NCBI GenBank assembly: GCA_023014335.1
Contig: JAECYW010000006.1
Span: forward strand, 496,001-560,000
Direction: 5' to 3'
Length of the DNA: 64,000 nt
Source: Galerina marginata
Taxonomy: Eukaryota; Basidiomycota; Agaricomycetes; Agaricales; Galerinaceae
Both the position numbers and the translations under genes were made by a program. This document shows positions 47,030-59,197 of the stretch, one piece after another. Below the pieces are notes generated by a model, which worked only from the letters and a program-made list of their open reading frames with translations, was not told where the DNA came from and did no database searches. The first letter of the stretch is position 1; each line of letters opens with the position of its first letter.

Positions 47030-48285
47030 TTCACTAACTTGGGAGGTGCTGAAATAATGTACCGGAGAAATCAGCCGATCGCTGAGGAGCACCGAGATAC
47101 AACTCCTTCGGGCGCAATTTGTCAAAAAGAAAATCTTCTAAAGAAGCATGGAAATAATGGAGCCTCTCCCATTCGTGATGTCGATAATTGAAAGAAGATC
47201 ACAAAATAAGAGACTAATTTCTCCGGGACTGAGAGAAAGTATTTCCTCCATCTGAATGAGTAGCCAAGTTCCGAGGATGTTTAAGGTCTTTCGCATCAAA
47301 ATGTCCCAGGCCAAAATAAGTAGAACTGTATCCAAATCCTGAACAGAGAGAAATATGTAACGATATAGAGCATTAAACTGGGCTAAAGGTATGTCGCGTG
47401 CGGAAGCTGCAGGTTTTAAACCGAGGATAATATTCAGACAATTTGGAGAGCGATGGCGGGTTGATTTCACGAATTTAGTGACGGTAGCGGCATAGATAAA
47501 TTGTCCCGACGATTTTTTCACGAGGTCATCTAACACCTCCTCGGTGGGCCAGTCATCCGGGATTCGGGACTTCGACGGATGGTTTTCCTTGATATGGACA
47601 AACTCATCGTGGAGGAAAAGCTTAATATCTTCCGAAGCTTGGCATTCGCTATCCAACGCAAGCCGCCATGTGGTTTCTTGAAGGTCGCCTGCACAGAATG
47701 CGTTACTGATATTGTATTCGGGTCGACTGACGATGAGAAATAGTAATGGTAAATGATGTCGTTTAAATGAGTCTGAGATTGTGTGAAGGATCTCCAGCTG
47801 GCTAGAACTGTCTTCGCATTCATCAAGGCCGTCAACGATGATCAGTCGCATGAAGTTGGTCTCGTTAAAGACCCCCAAGGATACAAGATGCTGGAGCGGT
47901 TTGATAATGAGATCAACGATTCGCTTAGCCATTGAACGATTAAATATATGAGGATCTGCAAAGGATCTGCGTCAATTTTCTCGACGACACGTTCCCGAAA
48001 ACTGGGGAGATTTGCTGCAATTTGATAGGAGATGGTTGGGATGAAGGATCGAGGGTGATTTCGTGTAGGGTCGTGTCGGAAGAAAAAAAAACTTGCAAGA
48101 AGGAGTCCTTCCTCGGCACAAAGTTTTGCGATTGTCTGTGATGGCTATTTCCCCCGAGCCCGCAGGTCCGTAGACCCACATGATTAACGCGTTTCGCGTA
48201 TCGGGATCGAGGCCCAGAATCTCACACCTGTCGACACCAAAATAGAGCTTCCAAAATAATATAGAGTGCGTTCCACGCATCTCAT
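47030..48285 (-). pseudogene. NACHT-domain (STAND NTPase) protein, multiply broken
   Basis: Reading from 48280 down gives LDPDTRNALIMWVYGPAGSG (Walker A region), FRERVVEKIDADP, HIFNRSMAKRIVDLIIKPL, LIIVDGLDECED (Walker B) and LPLLFLIVSRPEYNI, followed by a winged-helix-like region and FHASLEDFLFDKLRPKEL. This order is typical of Agaricomycete NACHT proteins that act as intracellular sensors. Lesions: Walker A has GSGEIAI where GSGKSAI is expected; about two bases are missing just after it; GCAGATCCTTT is tandemly duplicated near 47960 and shifts the frame; and the frame shifts again near 47165 before the FHASLEDF part. No C-terminal WD40 or ankyrin repeats follow. The gene is dead, about 4 kb from the intact NLR on the other strand. 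Confidence 0.85.
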
Positions 48286-48897
48286 TTTTATAGCAACGCT
48301 ATGCATAGCTCATTTGGATGTAACAATATATGTAGCTTGAGGGCCATTGCCTTTTTGGCGTAGCAGGTATAAATCTCTCTTCTTTTCTTTCTTAGACCGT
48401 ATTTCATATAATTCAAGTAACGAATTGGCATCTTCGTGGCCATTTGAAGTTTGAGCTGACAGAAAGCGAGTCACATTCATAGACTAATCAAAAAATGATA
48501 GTAGCAAACATAAGGAAGAGAATTAGAAAGGGTGCAAGAGTAGAGAGGCAATGGATGCAGAGACAATACAACAGAGAGGAACAACAGTCCGCATTCAGAA
48601 AGTAATTAAAAGCACACAGAACGGGAGTAAAAGGAGTGGAAATGAAGATAACGAACACCAGGTCATCGAAAAGAAAAAAAGAAACGGGAAAAAAAGACGA
48701 AGAAGAACAATAATACGAATAACAGATACCACGGCACGCACCTCGCCCGTCCACCCGCTCATCACGCTACCAATTCCACCCACCCCCTCCTCCACCCCGT
48801 CTCGGAGCTGGCGGGCGATAATTTCGCTGCTCCCAATCCATCCCTATCCTATCTCGCAGGCTCGTGCTCTCCATCCCTAAACTATCGCGCAGGCTCT

Positions 48898-50900
48898 CTA
48901 CTTGACAGCTTGCGAGTTCCTAGAATCGACGTTCGTCGACAACTCGATGCCCTCCATCCCATCCTTCTCTTGCCCCAGCCCGCCTTCAACCCCCTCATCA
49001 ACTGTCACCCCAACTCCCCCAACTTTCTCCTTCTCTTTCTCCGAGCCATGCCGTCCATCCGCACCCCAAACCCCATCAACCCCCGCCCCCGCCCCCGTCG
49101 AACCCCCACCAACCTCCACATCCCCATAGCCCTCACCCTCCGTCTCTAAAGCCGAGCTGACGCTCATCGGCAACGCCTGTACGCCCTTCAAAACCCCCAT
49201 CTCCTCGCGCTGCTTCTTCTTCCTAAGCACAAAGTCACGTAACGACAGTTTCACGTTCGTCGGAGCTGCTGCCTGTGCCTGCACCGCTGACGACGGAGAG
49301 GAAGGCGAAGAGGGCGATAAAGGCGACGTCGGACGAGCTTGAGTCGCTGATTCTGACGCAGACGTCTATGGAGGGAGGGGCATGGGTGGTCCCGAGACGG
49401 GAGAGAGGAGCATTGAAGATTGAGGGGCGGTTGAGAGGGGTGATGATGCCCATGAGGGGGATGGGGTGGGTCGAACAACGTCAATCTGGATTGCGGGCTG
49501 GTTAGGCGACGAATGGTCTTCCGAGGGCGGGGCTGCTGGTGAGCATGGTTGAGGAGATGTTGCAGGTGCTGAGGCTTCTTCTTCGGTTAAAGCAGCACGC
49601 GGAGAAGCAGCCGCAGCCGCAGCAGGGGGAGGAGGAGGAGGAACCTCGGACCCAGGTTCATCCACTATGTCATTCGAGGCTAACGGAGGACTCGTCAACG
49701 GCGACGACGTCCCTCGTTCCTCGAGCCCATGCTCGTCTTCTTCTGCCTGAGGTTCAACCCCCATCTCCTCGTCCTCGTCTACGTCACGACCCGGCGCAGA
49801 CGACGCGATCGAAGACGATCTCAACCTCGCAGGTCTGATCGTCACATCCTCCGCGTCCTGAGCAGGCAGCAAAGGAGATCCACCATCAACCTGCCGCGAT
49901 CTCGACGTCGAGCTCGACGATAGGGCTAGCAGCGCAGGCTCTGGTGTACGAGACGGGGACGAGACAGCTGGGCTCGCAGATCTTCGCGATACGCCAGCGT
50001 CGACCCAGCGAATGGGAATCCACGTCTCCTCGGGCGAGTGCAGCTGCGGCTGTGGCTGTGGCTTGGCCTGCGATTCTGCATCCGAGTTGGATGGGAGCTG
50101 ACGTCGCGAGAACGAGCGGGGCCGTGGGAGGGGGAAGGGAGGAAACGCGTGCTTCGTCGGCTCGGATTCGTGGGTAGGAGTTGGCGGTGGTGATGCTGTT
50201 CAGGTTGCTTGTGAGGGTACAGTGGCCGCTGCCGACGTAGAGGCTGGTGGAGGAGGTGCGTGAGCTTGAGAGATCAAGGCTGGCGACAGCAGCGACAAGT
50301 TCGCGAACGCGTTCAGCGGCGGTGTGCAAGTCGCTAACCATGGATAAGAAGCAGCCAACGATGGTGGTACAGATAACGAAGGGGTCGAGGTGGGCGTAAG
50401 GAGCTGAGTTTGCGGAGGAAGTGGTTGATGAGTTTTCGTGGTGATGGACGTCGTTGGGTGTGACGTGGCCGTTGTTGATGGCGACGTGGACGTGCCTAGG
50501 AGTGACGCCGAGGCAGGCAAGGCTGGAGGAGGCATGGCCATAGCCTCCTCAAGCTCTCGTTCGCGTTCGCGCTGAGATTGGAGGTGGAGGTGGGTATCAT
50601 TATCATCTAAAACTTAAACATATCAGCAAATTTAGTCCTCCTCCTAAGGCAGACAAGAAATAGGACGTACGTAGATCGGCCGCGATCCGAATACCCAAAC
50701 CCACTCTTTCACCACCAACCCCTCCAAAAACACCATCGAGCTCATGCCCGCCCATACCGCTCGAACCAGACCCCTATCGAGGACCCAAACTCGCCTCCCT
50801 TCCGCTACCCGCAGTTAGCGCCTCCATCTCGCGATGCATCCACTTCTTCCGCATTTTCGGGGGCATCTTGTCTTTGTCCTCGATGCCTACGATACTTTCC
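48898..50900 (-). pseudogene. Long disordered protein, possibly SET3-like, with three in-frame stops
   Basis: A first exon (about 50900-50669) reads EDKDKMPPKMRKKWMHREME and later GERVGLGIRIAADL. A GTACGT donor and CTAAAA/TTTTAG acceptor at 50607 join it in phase to the second exon, 50606-48898, which begins DNDTHLHLQSQRERERELEE. Low-complexity Ser/Pro/Ala/Glu-rich sequence follows, with TWIPIRWVDAG, runs of Pro and Ala, and near the end VKLSLRDFVLRKKKQREEM. The frame is single throughout but contains TAG at 50776-50774, TGA at 50202-50200 and TAG at 49368-49366. The LSLRDF..RKK.QREE motif reminds me of the C-terminal part of fungal SET3-type PHD proteins (chromatin). No PHD finger is found upstream, so that name is tentative. 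The stops may be mutations, short introns or sequence errors. Confidence 0.5.
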
Positions 50901-52156
50901 GTGACTTCTGCGCCGTTAGCGGACTGCCCCCGCCTCCATCTGACGGGTCGGGCGGGCGGGGTGATTTACGTGCCTGATGCTCTTGGGCGAGCAACGACGA
51001 CGACGAGGGCGATGATGGGTGGGATTTCAGGCCCAGCGTTGACGGTGGTGGTGGGTTGTGGGCTATAAAACATTTTTAGGTCGTTAATTCGAGGATTATA
51101 TAGAAAAATGACAAAAAATATGATAACAAAAAGAATGGAGAGAAAGAAAGACATACCTTCGACTGCAGGGCCAAAACAGTCGGAAATTCGAAGTCGATAA
51201 TCACCTGAAAGTGAAATAAAAGCAAGAACGAACTGAAAAGGAGTCAGAACGTTCGGATAAAGCATTCGAAATCGCAGAACCTACGTCTGTGTCAATCAAA
51301 AAATCACGACGGAACCAATTGTCCTAATCCATCCTTCGGTCCAAGTCCCCGATGTACGGCAGATGATAAGGTAACATGTGCTCGAGAGAGTGAAAAGAAG
51401 AAGGTGGACGTGATTAGAAGATCTCCAGCTAACATTGGCTCGTAGACATAGTCCAGAGCCGTAGCGACAAGGTGATACCACATGCGCGATGTCAGCTGGC
51501 AAACAACACACGGTAAGAACGCGGTGTGTCGTTTCGTAAGGCAGAAGCGCATAGCGCAGCTGCGCGTTACGGCACCGTCTGGAAACAACTCAAGGTGGTC
51601 CCACATGAGTTGTTTGGGGCACAAACCACGGTATTGCACCGTGATTCGTCCAGACAGTGTTTGTCCATGGTGGAGGGAGGAAGAAGTGAGACCAGCTGGC
51701 ACGCTGGATTGGTCATCGCACTGGTTAAAAATAAAAACGCCAGGCACGGTATTCCATATATGATAAATGACCTTTACCACTCGAATTTCTCCACTCACTG
51801 TACCCACTGCGATGACCGTGAACTTTAGAGAAAATGCAGCGAACACAGACGTAAGACCTGTTGGCACTACCAGGTAAATCTTGGACATTCTGCGCATACT
51901 CACGGTAGCTAATCGAAGTCATAGCGTACCCAAAGCGTACCTACAGTGATCTGCTGATGTTTGTAGAGTACGTGATCTAATCTAATCGGCTCAGGCCACG
52001 GTTCCAACTCGACAGGTAAGAACCCCGGGCTGGGGAGTTCTGTGAGAAGTGGACGTCAAGTCCGGGGTGAGAAACCCGAAGGAGATCAGGACGAGCCGCA
52101 TGTATGCTACACAGCATCAAGCACAGCATAACTCGTTGTCTCTGACCATCGTCAAC
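50901..52156. other. Region upstream of the NLR; unassigned minus-strand frame
   Basis: A 199-codon minus-strand frame (51903-51304) starts MSMRRMSKIYLVVPTGLTSV and is hydrophobic at first. It has no motif I recognise and is not supported by introns. The interval 51904-52156 would hold the promoter of the NLR gene; I see no clear TATA box. Confidence 0.3.
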
Positions 52157-55100
52157 ATGGCATTGAACGACAACTCACAGAGTCCCAAAGACTCCAAGAA
52201 GAACATTCTCTCCAGCGTCGTGACGCCTATCAGCAAGATTCTGAACATTCCCCAACGTCCTGTTTCACCTGCACCCTTAGAAAGAAGACAAGGTCGCATG
52301 CGGAAATTCATCAACAAATTCACGCCTGGCCAGTCGACATCGTCTTTCCCCCTGACTTCTACAACAGAGAATCCAGGCGGAGAGACACTTTCAGGCAAGT
52401 GCGGTATCTTCTGCATGTACATACTCAATTGTAACTCTATTGTAGGTCCCTCAACTGTTACCGCCGCGGAAGGTATACCTCCAAATCACTCCTCGCTGAT
52501 GATGCACTCATCGCAATACCCACAGACCATCGCACACCCCCAGAATCGTCTGGATCACACGCATTGGCTCCTTCTCCATCGGTTCCAGGTGAGCGAACTT
52601 ACGACTCAGTGCCACTTGTCAGACTGATCGTCGTCCATAGATCTAGACGATCTTCCACCTCCGCGGGGTCCCACTTTTGCTGGTCAGTCGAAAATATGCT
52701 TACATTTCATGGCCATAGGAGGCTTATTCCCATAATCTTTGTCAAGGACACCCAAACAATTCTACTGGGGTGGAGGTAATCTCTCAGCAAGAAAAGCCGA
52801 ATGCCGGAACGTCTATAAAGGAGAATCTCAAGCTCACAGGAAGGGCCCTCCAGTTGCTCATCACAAAATCGGCAAATATCGTCGACACCAATCCTGCCAA
52901 GGTTGCTCTAGGTTTCGTGAGAGCAATCATAGAGATAACGAAGGTTCGTCGTCGCTTTTCCCGCCCCATTCTGACTGACTATTATTCCAGGCTGTGAAAG
53001 ACAACAAGGATGCAGTCGCACGGCAGATAGCGTCAGCTGGAGGTCAGTTGGAGGAGGTAGAGTCTGCATTGCATGCATGGAAGCCGGACAATAAGGACGG
53101 AAATCCGTGGATGATACATTTCGAAGCGTACGTCTCTCACAGCGCTGATAACAGTGATTGTACGACTATATGACTGTTTAGTACCCTCAAGGAAGAATTA
53201 CACAAGCTGAAAAATCTTGGCGACGAGTCGAACTTCAGGAAATTCCTTGATCATGAAGATGAGCAAGCGCGAATCAAGGATATTTTCGTGCGCATCAATG
53301 AGGCCAGAGTGCGATTTGAGGTACGCACAATGGCTTTTTGTTCGTCCGTGTCGTCTCAATGTAGCTTTTATGTAGCTCGCGTTGGGTATAAGAATCTTTA
53401 AGGCAGTGTACAAAATGGACAAAGCCGTCGAGGTACGTCAGGATCTCCTTTCTCTACCAAGATGGCAGCTCATTCGGCCGACAGGGCCTATTCCTCGATC
53501 GTCTCGAACCCTCACATATTGCCCATCACGACTACCTTCTAGAGGGCGAAACAGGGCGGTTGTTACGTCGTCAGGTCTGCACCCCCGGAACTCGTATCCG
53601 TATATTGGACGAAATTGTTACATGGGCCAAAGACACCTCGTCGAACTGTCCAAATGTCTACTGGCTCTTTGGCCACGCTGGATCTGGGAAAAGCACCCTC
53701 GCATACACTATCGCCCGCCGCTTTGAATTCTCTGGTGACTCGGACGACACGATTATCTTGGGAGGCAATTTCTTTTGTTCGCGCCAATTCCGAGAGACAA
53801 GTCTCTCCAAATACATCATTCGTACCATAGTGTATCACCTCGCTCTAAAATGTAAACCGTTCTCCGACGCTCTGATTCGCTCTGGGAGGCTAGATACTAT
53901 CACTCAGAACCGCCGCTCCCAACTTGACGGTCTCCTTTTCGGACCATGGCAGGAATCCGAAGCTGCTCGACATGCAGATACATCGACGCCACTAAACTAC
54001 TTGATTCTTATCGACGCTCTCGACGAGATTGACGGGACAGGTGGTTCTGAATTTCTGCGCGATCTCGTTGACACTATCAACAACGATAAAGAAAAACGCT
54101 TCAGCGGTCTTAAGTTCCTTGTTACGAGTCGGTCAGACCAGGATCTTGTCGACCATGTGAACTCCTTAAAGTTGAAGCAGCTCTATCGTCTCCAGGACGT
54201 GAAGGAGGATGAAGCCCGTGCGGACGTAGCAATATATCTTAGTGCTAACCTCCTGCACTTCGAAGGCCGTCCAGAAATGGACCAGCTTGTATCACAGGCG
54301 GCTGGGTTGTTCATTTATGCCGCCACGGTTGTGAAAATGTTGGCAGGCCTTCAACCACGAGAACAGAAGAACTTCCTTAACAAACTCTTTCCCACCTCGG
54401 ATTCCGCCCGCTCACAAGCGCCGTTGCGACATCCAGAAGCCTTGCTCAATCAGCTATATCACCAGATCCTTGTAGACGCTTTTAGAGACCTTGAAGACGA
54501 TGTGTGTGCCGACCGCCTCCGGCTTCTATATACGTGTCTTTGTGCAAAAGAACCGTTGTCAATATCGACTGCTACCAGCCTCTCCTTCGTGGAAGATCAT
54601 GAAGAGATTGACCCAATGTTCTCTTTTGCCCCAATTGCAAACAAGGTTGTTAACCACCTTCACTCTGTGCTCTATGTTGAACATGACAAGGTTTTTTCAT
54701 ACCATAAATCCTTCCCCGACTTCATATTTGATCACGCTCGCTCCGGGGAGTTTTGGTGTGACAAAACAACACACCACCGACGTCTCACTGACTCCTGCTT
54801 CCGGGTCATGGAGGGGTTGCAATTTAACATCGCTAATATCCCATCATCATTCATATTTGACCGAAATAATCACGCACTCGCAGGTGAAGTCGACCGAAAC
54901 ATCCCTCCTGTCTTGAGCTATTGTAGTCGAAATTGGGATCATCACCTTGCTGCCACTGAATCCACTTCTTCTGATCCCCTCCATGAGACATTATCGCAAT
55001 TCCTCAAGCTCCGCGCCCTATTTTGGATTGAAGCCATGAACCTGCTCAACTCACGTGGACGCTGCTATCCAATGTTGCAAACGGCGCATGAGTGGGTTAT

Positions 55101-56589
55101 TGAATCGAAGGCAAGTGCTTTGCGCAAGGAATGACGCCAGTCTTACGGGAATGTTTAGGGAGACTCGCCATTACCGGAAAACCTCGCCGAGGCTGGATTT
55201 TTTGCGCTATATTTCAGTGGCGGGGGTGCTGGATCATCAACCCCGCACCTTTACATCTCTGCACTAGCAACATGGCCGAGGAAGCTGGATCCCATTCAGG
55301 GTTGGAAGCACCATTTCAGCAGGATTCCGAAATTTACCAATGCCTCAATGGGCGGCACACTGTTGATGACTCTTAACACAGATAGTAGGGTGAACTCGGT
55401 CGCATTTTCAACCGATGGCAGCCGCATCGTCTCTGGCTCCGACGACAAATCAGTTCGGGTGTGGGATGCGTTGACAGGCGAGGAGAAGCATGTGCTGAAC
55501 GGCCACACTTCTTGGGTCTACTCAGTCGCATTTTCAACTGATGGCAGCCTCATCGTCTCTGGCTCTTCTGACAAATCAGTTCAGATGTGGGATGCATCAA
55601 CAGGCGAGGAGAAGCATGTGCTGAACGGCCACACAGATTCCGTCAACTCAGTCGCATTTTCAACCGATGGCAGCCACATCGTCTCTGGCTCTTCTGACAA
55701 ATCAGTTCGGATGTGGGATGCATCAACAGGCGAGGAGAAACATGTGCTGAACGGCCACACAGATTCCGTCAACTCAGTCGCATTTTCAACTGATGGCAGC
55801 CACATCGTCTCTGGCTCTTTCGACAATTCGGTTCGGGTGTGGGATGCGTTGACAGGCGAGGAGAAGCATGTGCTGAACGGCCACACTTCTTGGGTCTACT
55901 CAGTCGCATTTTCAACTGATGGCAGCCTCATCGTCTCTGGCTCTTCTGACAAATCAGTTCGGATGTGGGATGCATCAACAGGCGAGGAGAAGCATGTGCT
56001 GAACGGCCACACTTCTTGGGTCTACTCAGTCGCATTTTCAACTGATGGCAGCCGCATCGTCTCTGGCTCTTCTGACAAATCAGTTCGGATGTGGGATGCA
56101 TCAACAGGCGAGGAGAAGCATGTGCTGAATGGCCACACACGTTCTGTCAAATCAGTCACATTTTCAACTGATGGTAGCCACATCGTCTCTGGCTCTCCAG
56201 ACAATTCAGTTCGGGTGTGGGATGCGTTGACAGGCGAGGAGAAGCATGTGCTGAACGGCCACACAGATTCCGTCAACTCAGTCGCATTTTCAACCGATGG
56301 CAGCCACATCGTCTCTGGCTCTTTTGACAATTCGGTTCGGGTGTGGAATGTGTCAATGCACTCCCCAGCACCTCGTTACATTCGGGAGGATATAGCCAAT
56401 TCCACACAGGGCTCGCAATACACTGGCTGGCTTCTCTCCCCGCTTGGAGAAGGATATCTTATGTTTGTGCCAGGTGAACAACTGCCCGACGATGCTAACA
56501 TATTAACAATCCCACATTCTTCCATTGCCCATGTTGATTTTACTAACTCGAAACTAGGTCCTGAATGGGCGACTTGCTATTCTTCATAA
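52157..56589 (+). CDS. NACHT-WD40 NLR-like STAND receptor, 1318 aa, intact
   Basis: Ten exons (52157-52394, 52446-52472, 52526-52588, 52641-52682, 52747-52943, 52991-53127, 53182-53320, 53376-53432, 53485-55110, 55159-56589) sum to 3957 nt with every phase consistent. ATG at 52157 has a good context (AACATGG). Residues 1-123 are Ser/Pro-rich and disordered. About 124-300 is helical (ALGFVRAIIEITKAVKDNKD), perhaps a four-helix cell-death-type module as in other fungal NLRs. NACHT follows: Walker A GHAGSGKST (363-371), Walker B LILIDALDE (473-481), then LVTSRSD. After GAGSSTPHLYISALATW come eight 42-aa WD40 repeats (about 920-1241) and a tail with GWLLSPLGEGYL. Known relatives (HET-E/NWD type) control non-self recognition and regulated cell death in fungi. 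I infer that role here; the partner or ligand is unknown. Confidence 0.9.
55390..56360 (+). repeat. Eight near-identical 126-bp WD40-coding repeats
   Basis: The 126-bp unit encodes VNSVAFSTDGSHIVSGS, DNSVRVWDALTGEEKHVLNG and then HT. Seven full copies and one terminal copy with a changed end lie head to tail. Differences fall at a few codons: the residues after GHT (SW/DS/RS), the next variable residue (Y/N/K), the residue before IVSGS (R/L/H), and the two after it (DD/SD/FD/PD) with K/N. The rest is almost identical at DNA level, which implies gene conversion or unequal exchange. Confidence 0.95.
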
Positions 56590-59197
56590 AGTAATACTTC
56601 TTTCGAACTGTTCAGGAAATTGTCTGCTATCATTGTAGCAATACTACCTTCTAGTCACACCCTTTGTAATCTTCTAATCCTTCCAAAGTTGACAATGTTG
56701 AGCTGTTTCAAAGTTTCACATTCTCGACGGTACTTCTGGAAGCTGCTAGACGATTTCTTGTTCACGTATCAAGGCACAGAATTTGCCTTTCCCCCCAATA
56801 GAGTGGGTAGACCGTAGCCAAAGGAGAAAAAAGTGGTTCAAGTCCCAAAACAATTTCTTTCATTCTTTCCCTCTATCCGTAACTTTATCCCTCCTGATTC
56901 TTTGATTCTCAAACTTGGTCACTCTCTTTCCACCACTAATCGCCCTCTTATCATTTCTTCGTCTATATGTCCTGCTCAGCACTTCGAAACGGTCAACAAT
57001 GTTGCAACCGCACAGGAATCACCAAATGCGAAAAGGACAAAAAATGTGCAACGTGTAAGCGACGGCGATGACGAGGAGGAGACCCTGGCATCACGATCGA
57101 GTAAGAATTCACCGGCATGGGTGAAAATGTCGCGGATAGGCACCGTGACGCTGGAGAGAATTCGCTTCTTTTGGGCGATCTGGAAGCTGTCTTTTGCCAG
57201 GTTGACGATGGTAAGAGCTTGTCCATCCATCACAGCTAGGACATGTCGGCTTACACTCTCACAAAACTACATCCACATTGCCGGCCCGCCTTTCCTGTCT
57301 TCTCTGCCTGCCTAACCCTTCTTCTCTACCAAACTCGGCGATCTATGCTCTGTCGATCCGTGTTCTATTCTTACTTTACCGAGGATCGTCCTCCTCCTCG
57401 TCTCCTGTCAATGATCTAGCCCATGGATGACGATGATCTGGATCGAAACAAAGTAGGTTTCCCTTCTTCCTCTCAGTACTTCTCGTGCTTACACCTGTTC
57501 GTCCCGTCATCGCAACAGTATAGACTGACACTTGGATGGGATGAATGATATGATCAACCACACCAGGACGGCTGCGACCTCTTTTTGTATTCATTTTCTG
57601 TCTCTTCTCGTCTTTCTCTAGCTTTCATCGCCCATTATCTCAACTCTCTTTCCTCATCTGAATTTCTCTCCTCTTTACTCTCATCTCGGTTTATTATGCT
57701 TTCCCCCTATGTCTCGTCCTTCCAACTCTTGCGATCCTGAGCCAGGGCAAAGTTGAGGCAGTTCCTACGCCCCACCTGCCAAAGACTTCAAAGCCGAGAC
57801 AATAAGCATGACTTCGATCACAATGAATCGGATTTAAAGTTAGTTTACTCTAGTCTAATCGAGCTATACGTTTACTTAGTTCAATATCTTCTCATCTTCA
57901 TATTTTCCCAGTCTCGGAGACTGGCGGTCCTGCGCGAGTGATCCGCATTAAATTTACTCATCCGCGAGGATGACAGAACCTTTAAGTGCGGTGACTTCCA
58001 TGTCTCGAATCACCTTTTCTGATCCATATCGCCCACCTCATTGCGGCGGTCTTTTGGACTTGGAAACTCGCAGCACCACCATCCGATTCCCGCACCTTCT
58101 GTCTTCATGTATTTTGGTGTATATTTTAGCGGATAATTCTACCTCAAATATACTTCCAGGTTTCCGAGGCCACTCTGTTGTGAGCGCCTCGGAAACTCTG
58201 ATTACCTATTATTCTGTCTGATCTTCATTGAACTTCTCAATGTTGCTGATTAGATCCCGAATGAAACCACCTGGCACAACGTCCCTATTATATAAATTTC
58301 TGAAGTTCCATGAATTGCTGGGTTTTCTTTACAATCTGAATACGGTCATATAGTCCCTACCGTTACAAAAATACGTCCTTGATTTTCCATGAATCAAAAG
58401 GATCAACGTCGGAATGGCAGTCAAACTTGCTACTGACTAGAACTAAAGATCTCAACCTTCAACCGTCACCCCAACTTAGGGCTGTCCACCGACGCCGTGA
58501 TTACGGTTGAAGGCTGCCGACATTCGGCTACCATCACCGTTCCGTGAGCCTCGATGGAAATCTCATGTCGGTACGGCTACGGTATGGTAAACCAACCACA
58601 ACGGCCGTAAAAACACGGCTGCGATGGCCGTAATCAGCACTACAACAGTGAGTAAACTGAGCTGCAAATTTTCACTGCTAAACATTTGATTTCACCACCT
58701 CCATTTACCGATCAACTATTCGCAACATAATTTGGTGGCAAACCAGCTGCAAAAGTAGCGAAATTCCCAAATCTCGAAGGTAATAGCTTCGTCAATCTTT
58801 TATCATTTGTCGATTGACCTTCACACCGAGCCGTTTTGGCATTGTTTAGTGCCTATTCGAGGCTGAATATTTTCGGAGTAAGTAGATAAATGATAGGGCA
58901 ATAGTGAGCCCAATTATTTTCCAATGCAAGCTCACACAGGAGGCTGGACGCGTCGAGTGCTCAGCGCTCAGTGATCCGCGATTAGGTAACTGACTCAATA
59001 CGTCACTCAATTCTGAGTCTGAAAATCTTTTCTGAATCTGAACGTCTTCCATCATCATCACCTCCTTTCTCTTCCTCACTTTCACCTTCGTGGCTTTCCT
59101 CATACTCTGACGACGACTTAACGACACCAATCACGACCACGACTGCGACGACCTAACGACCTTTATGACCTCCACATCCACCTCAACGTGAATAGGC
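56590..59197. other. Downstream of the NLR; no gene firmly recognised
   Basis: Near 56965 a plus-strand frame reads a Cys-rich run (CEKDKKCATCKRRR), but it is only about 34 codons long and does not fit a known zinc-cluster spacing. 58490-58640 holds repeated ACGGCCGTAA-type motifs. A minus-strand frame 59130-58846 (94 codons) starts basic and ends with a possible membrane helix (IIGLTIALSFIYLL); it is unassigned. Confidence 0.35.

Noticed and set aside
56960..57070. Zinc-cluster or copper-fist transcription factor start
   Set aside because: The cysteine spacing does not fit either motif and the frame stops after about 34 codons.
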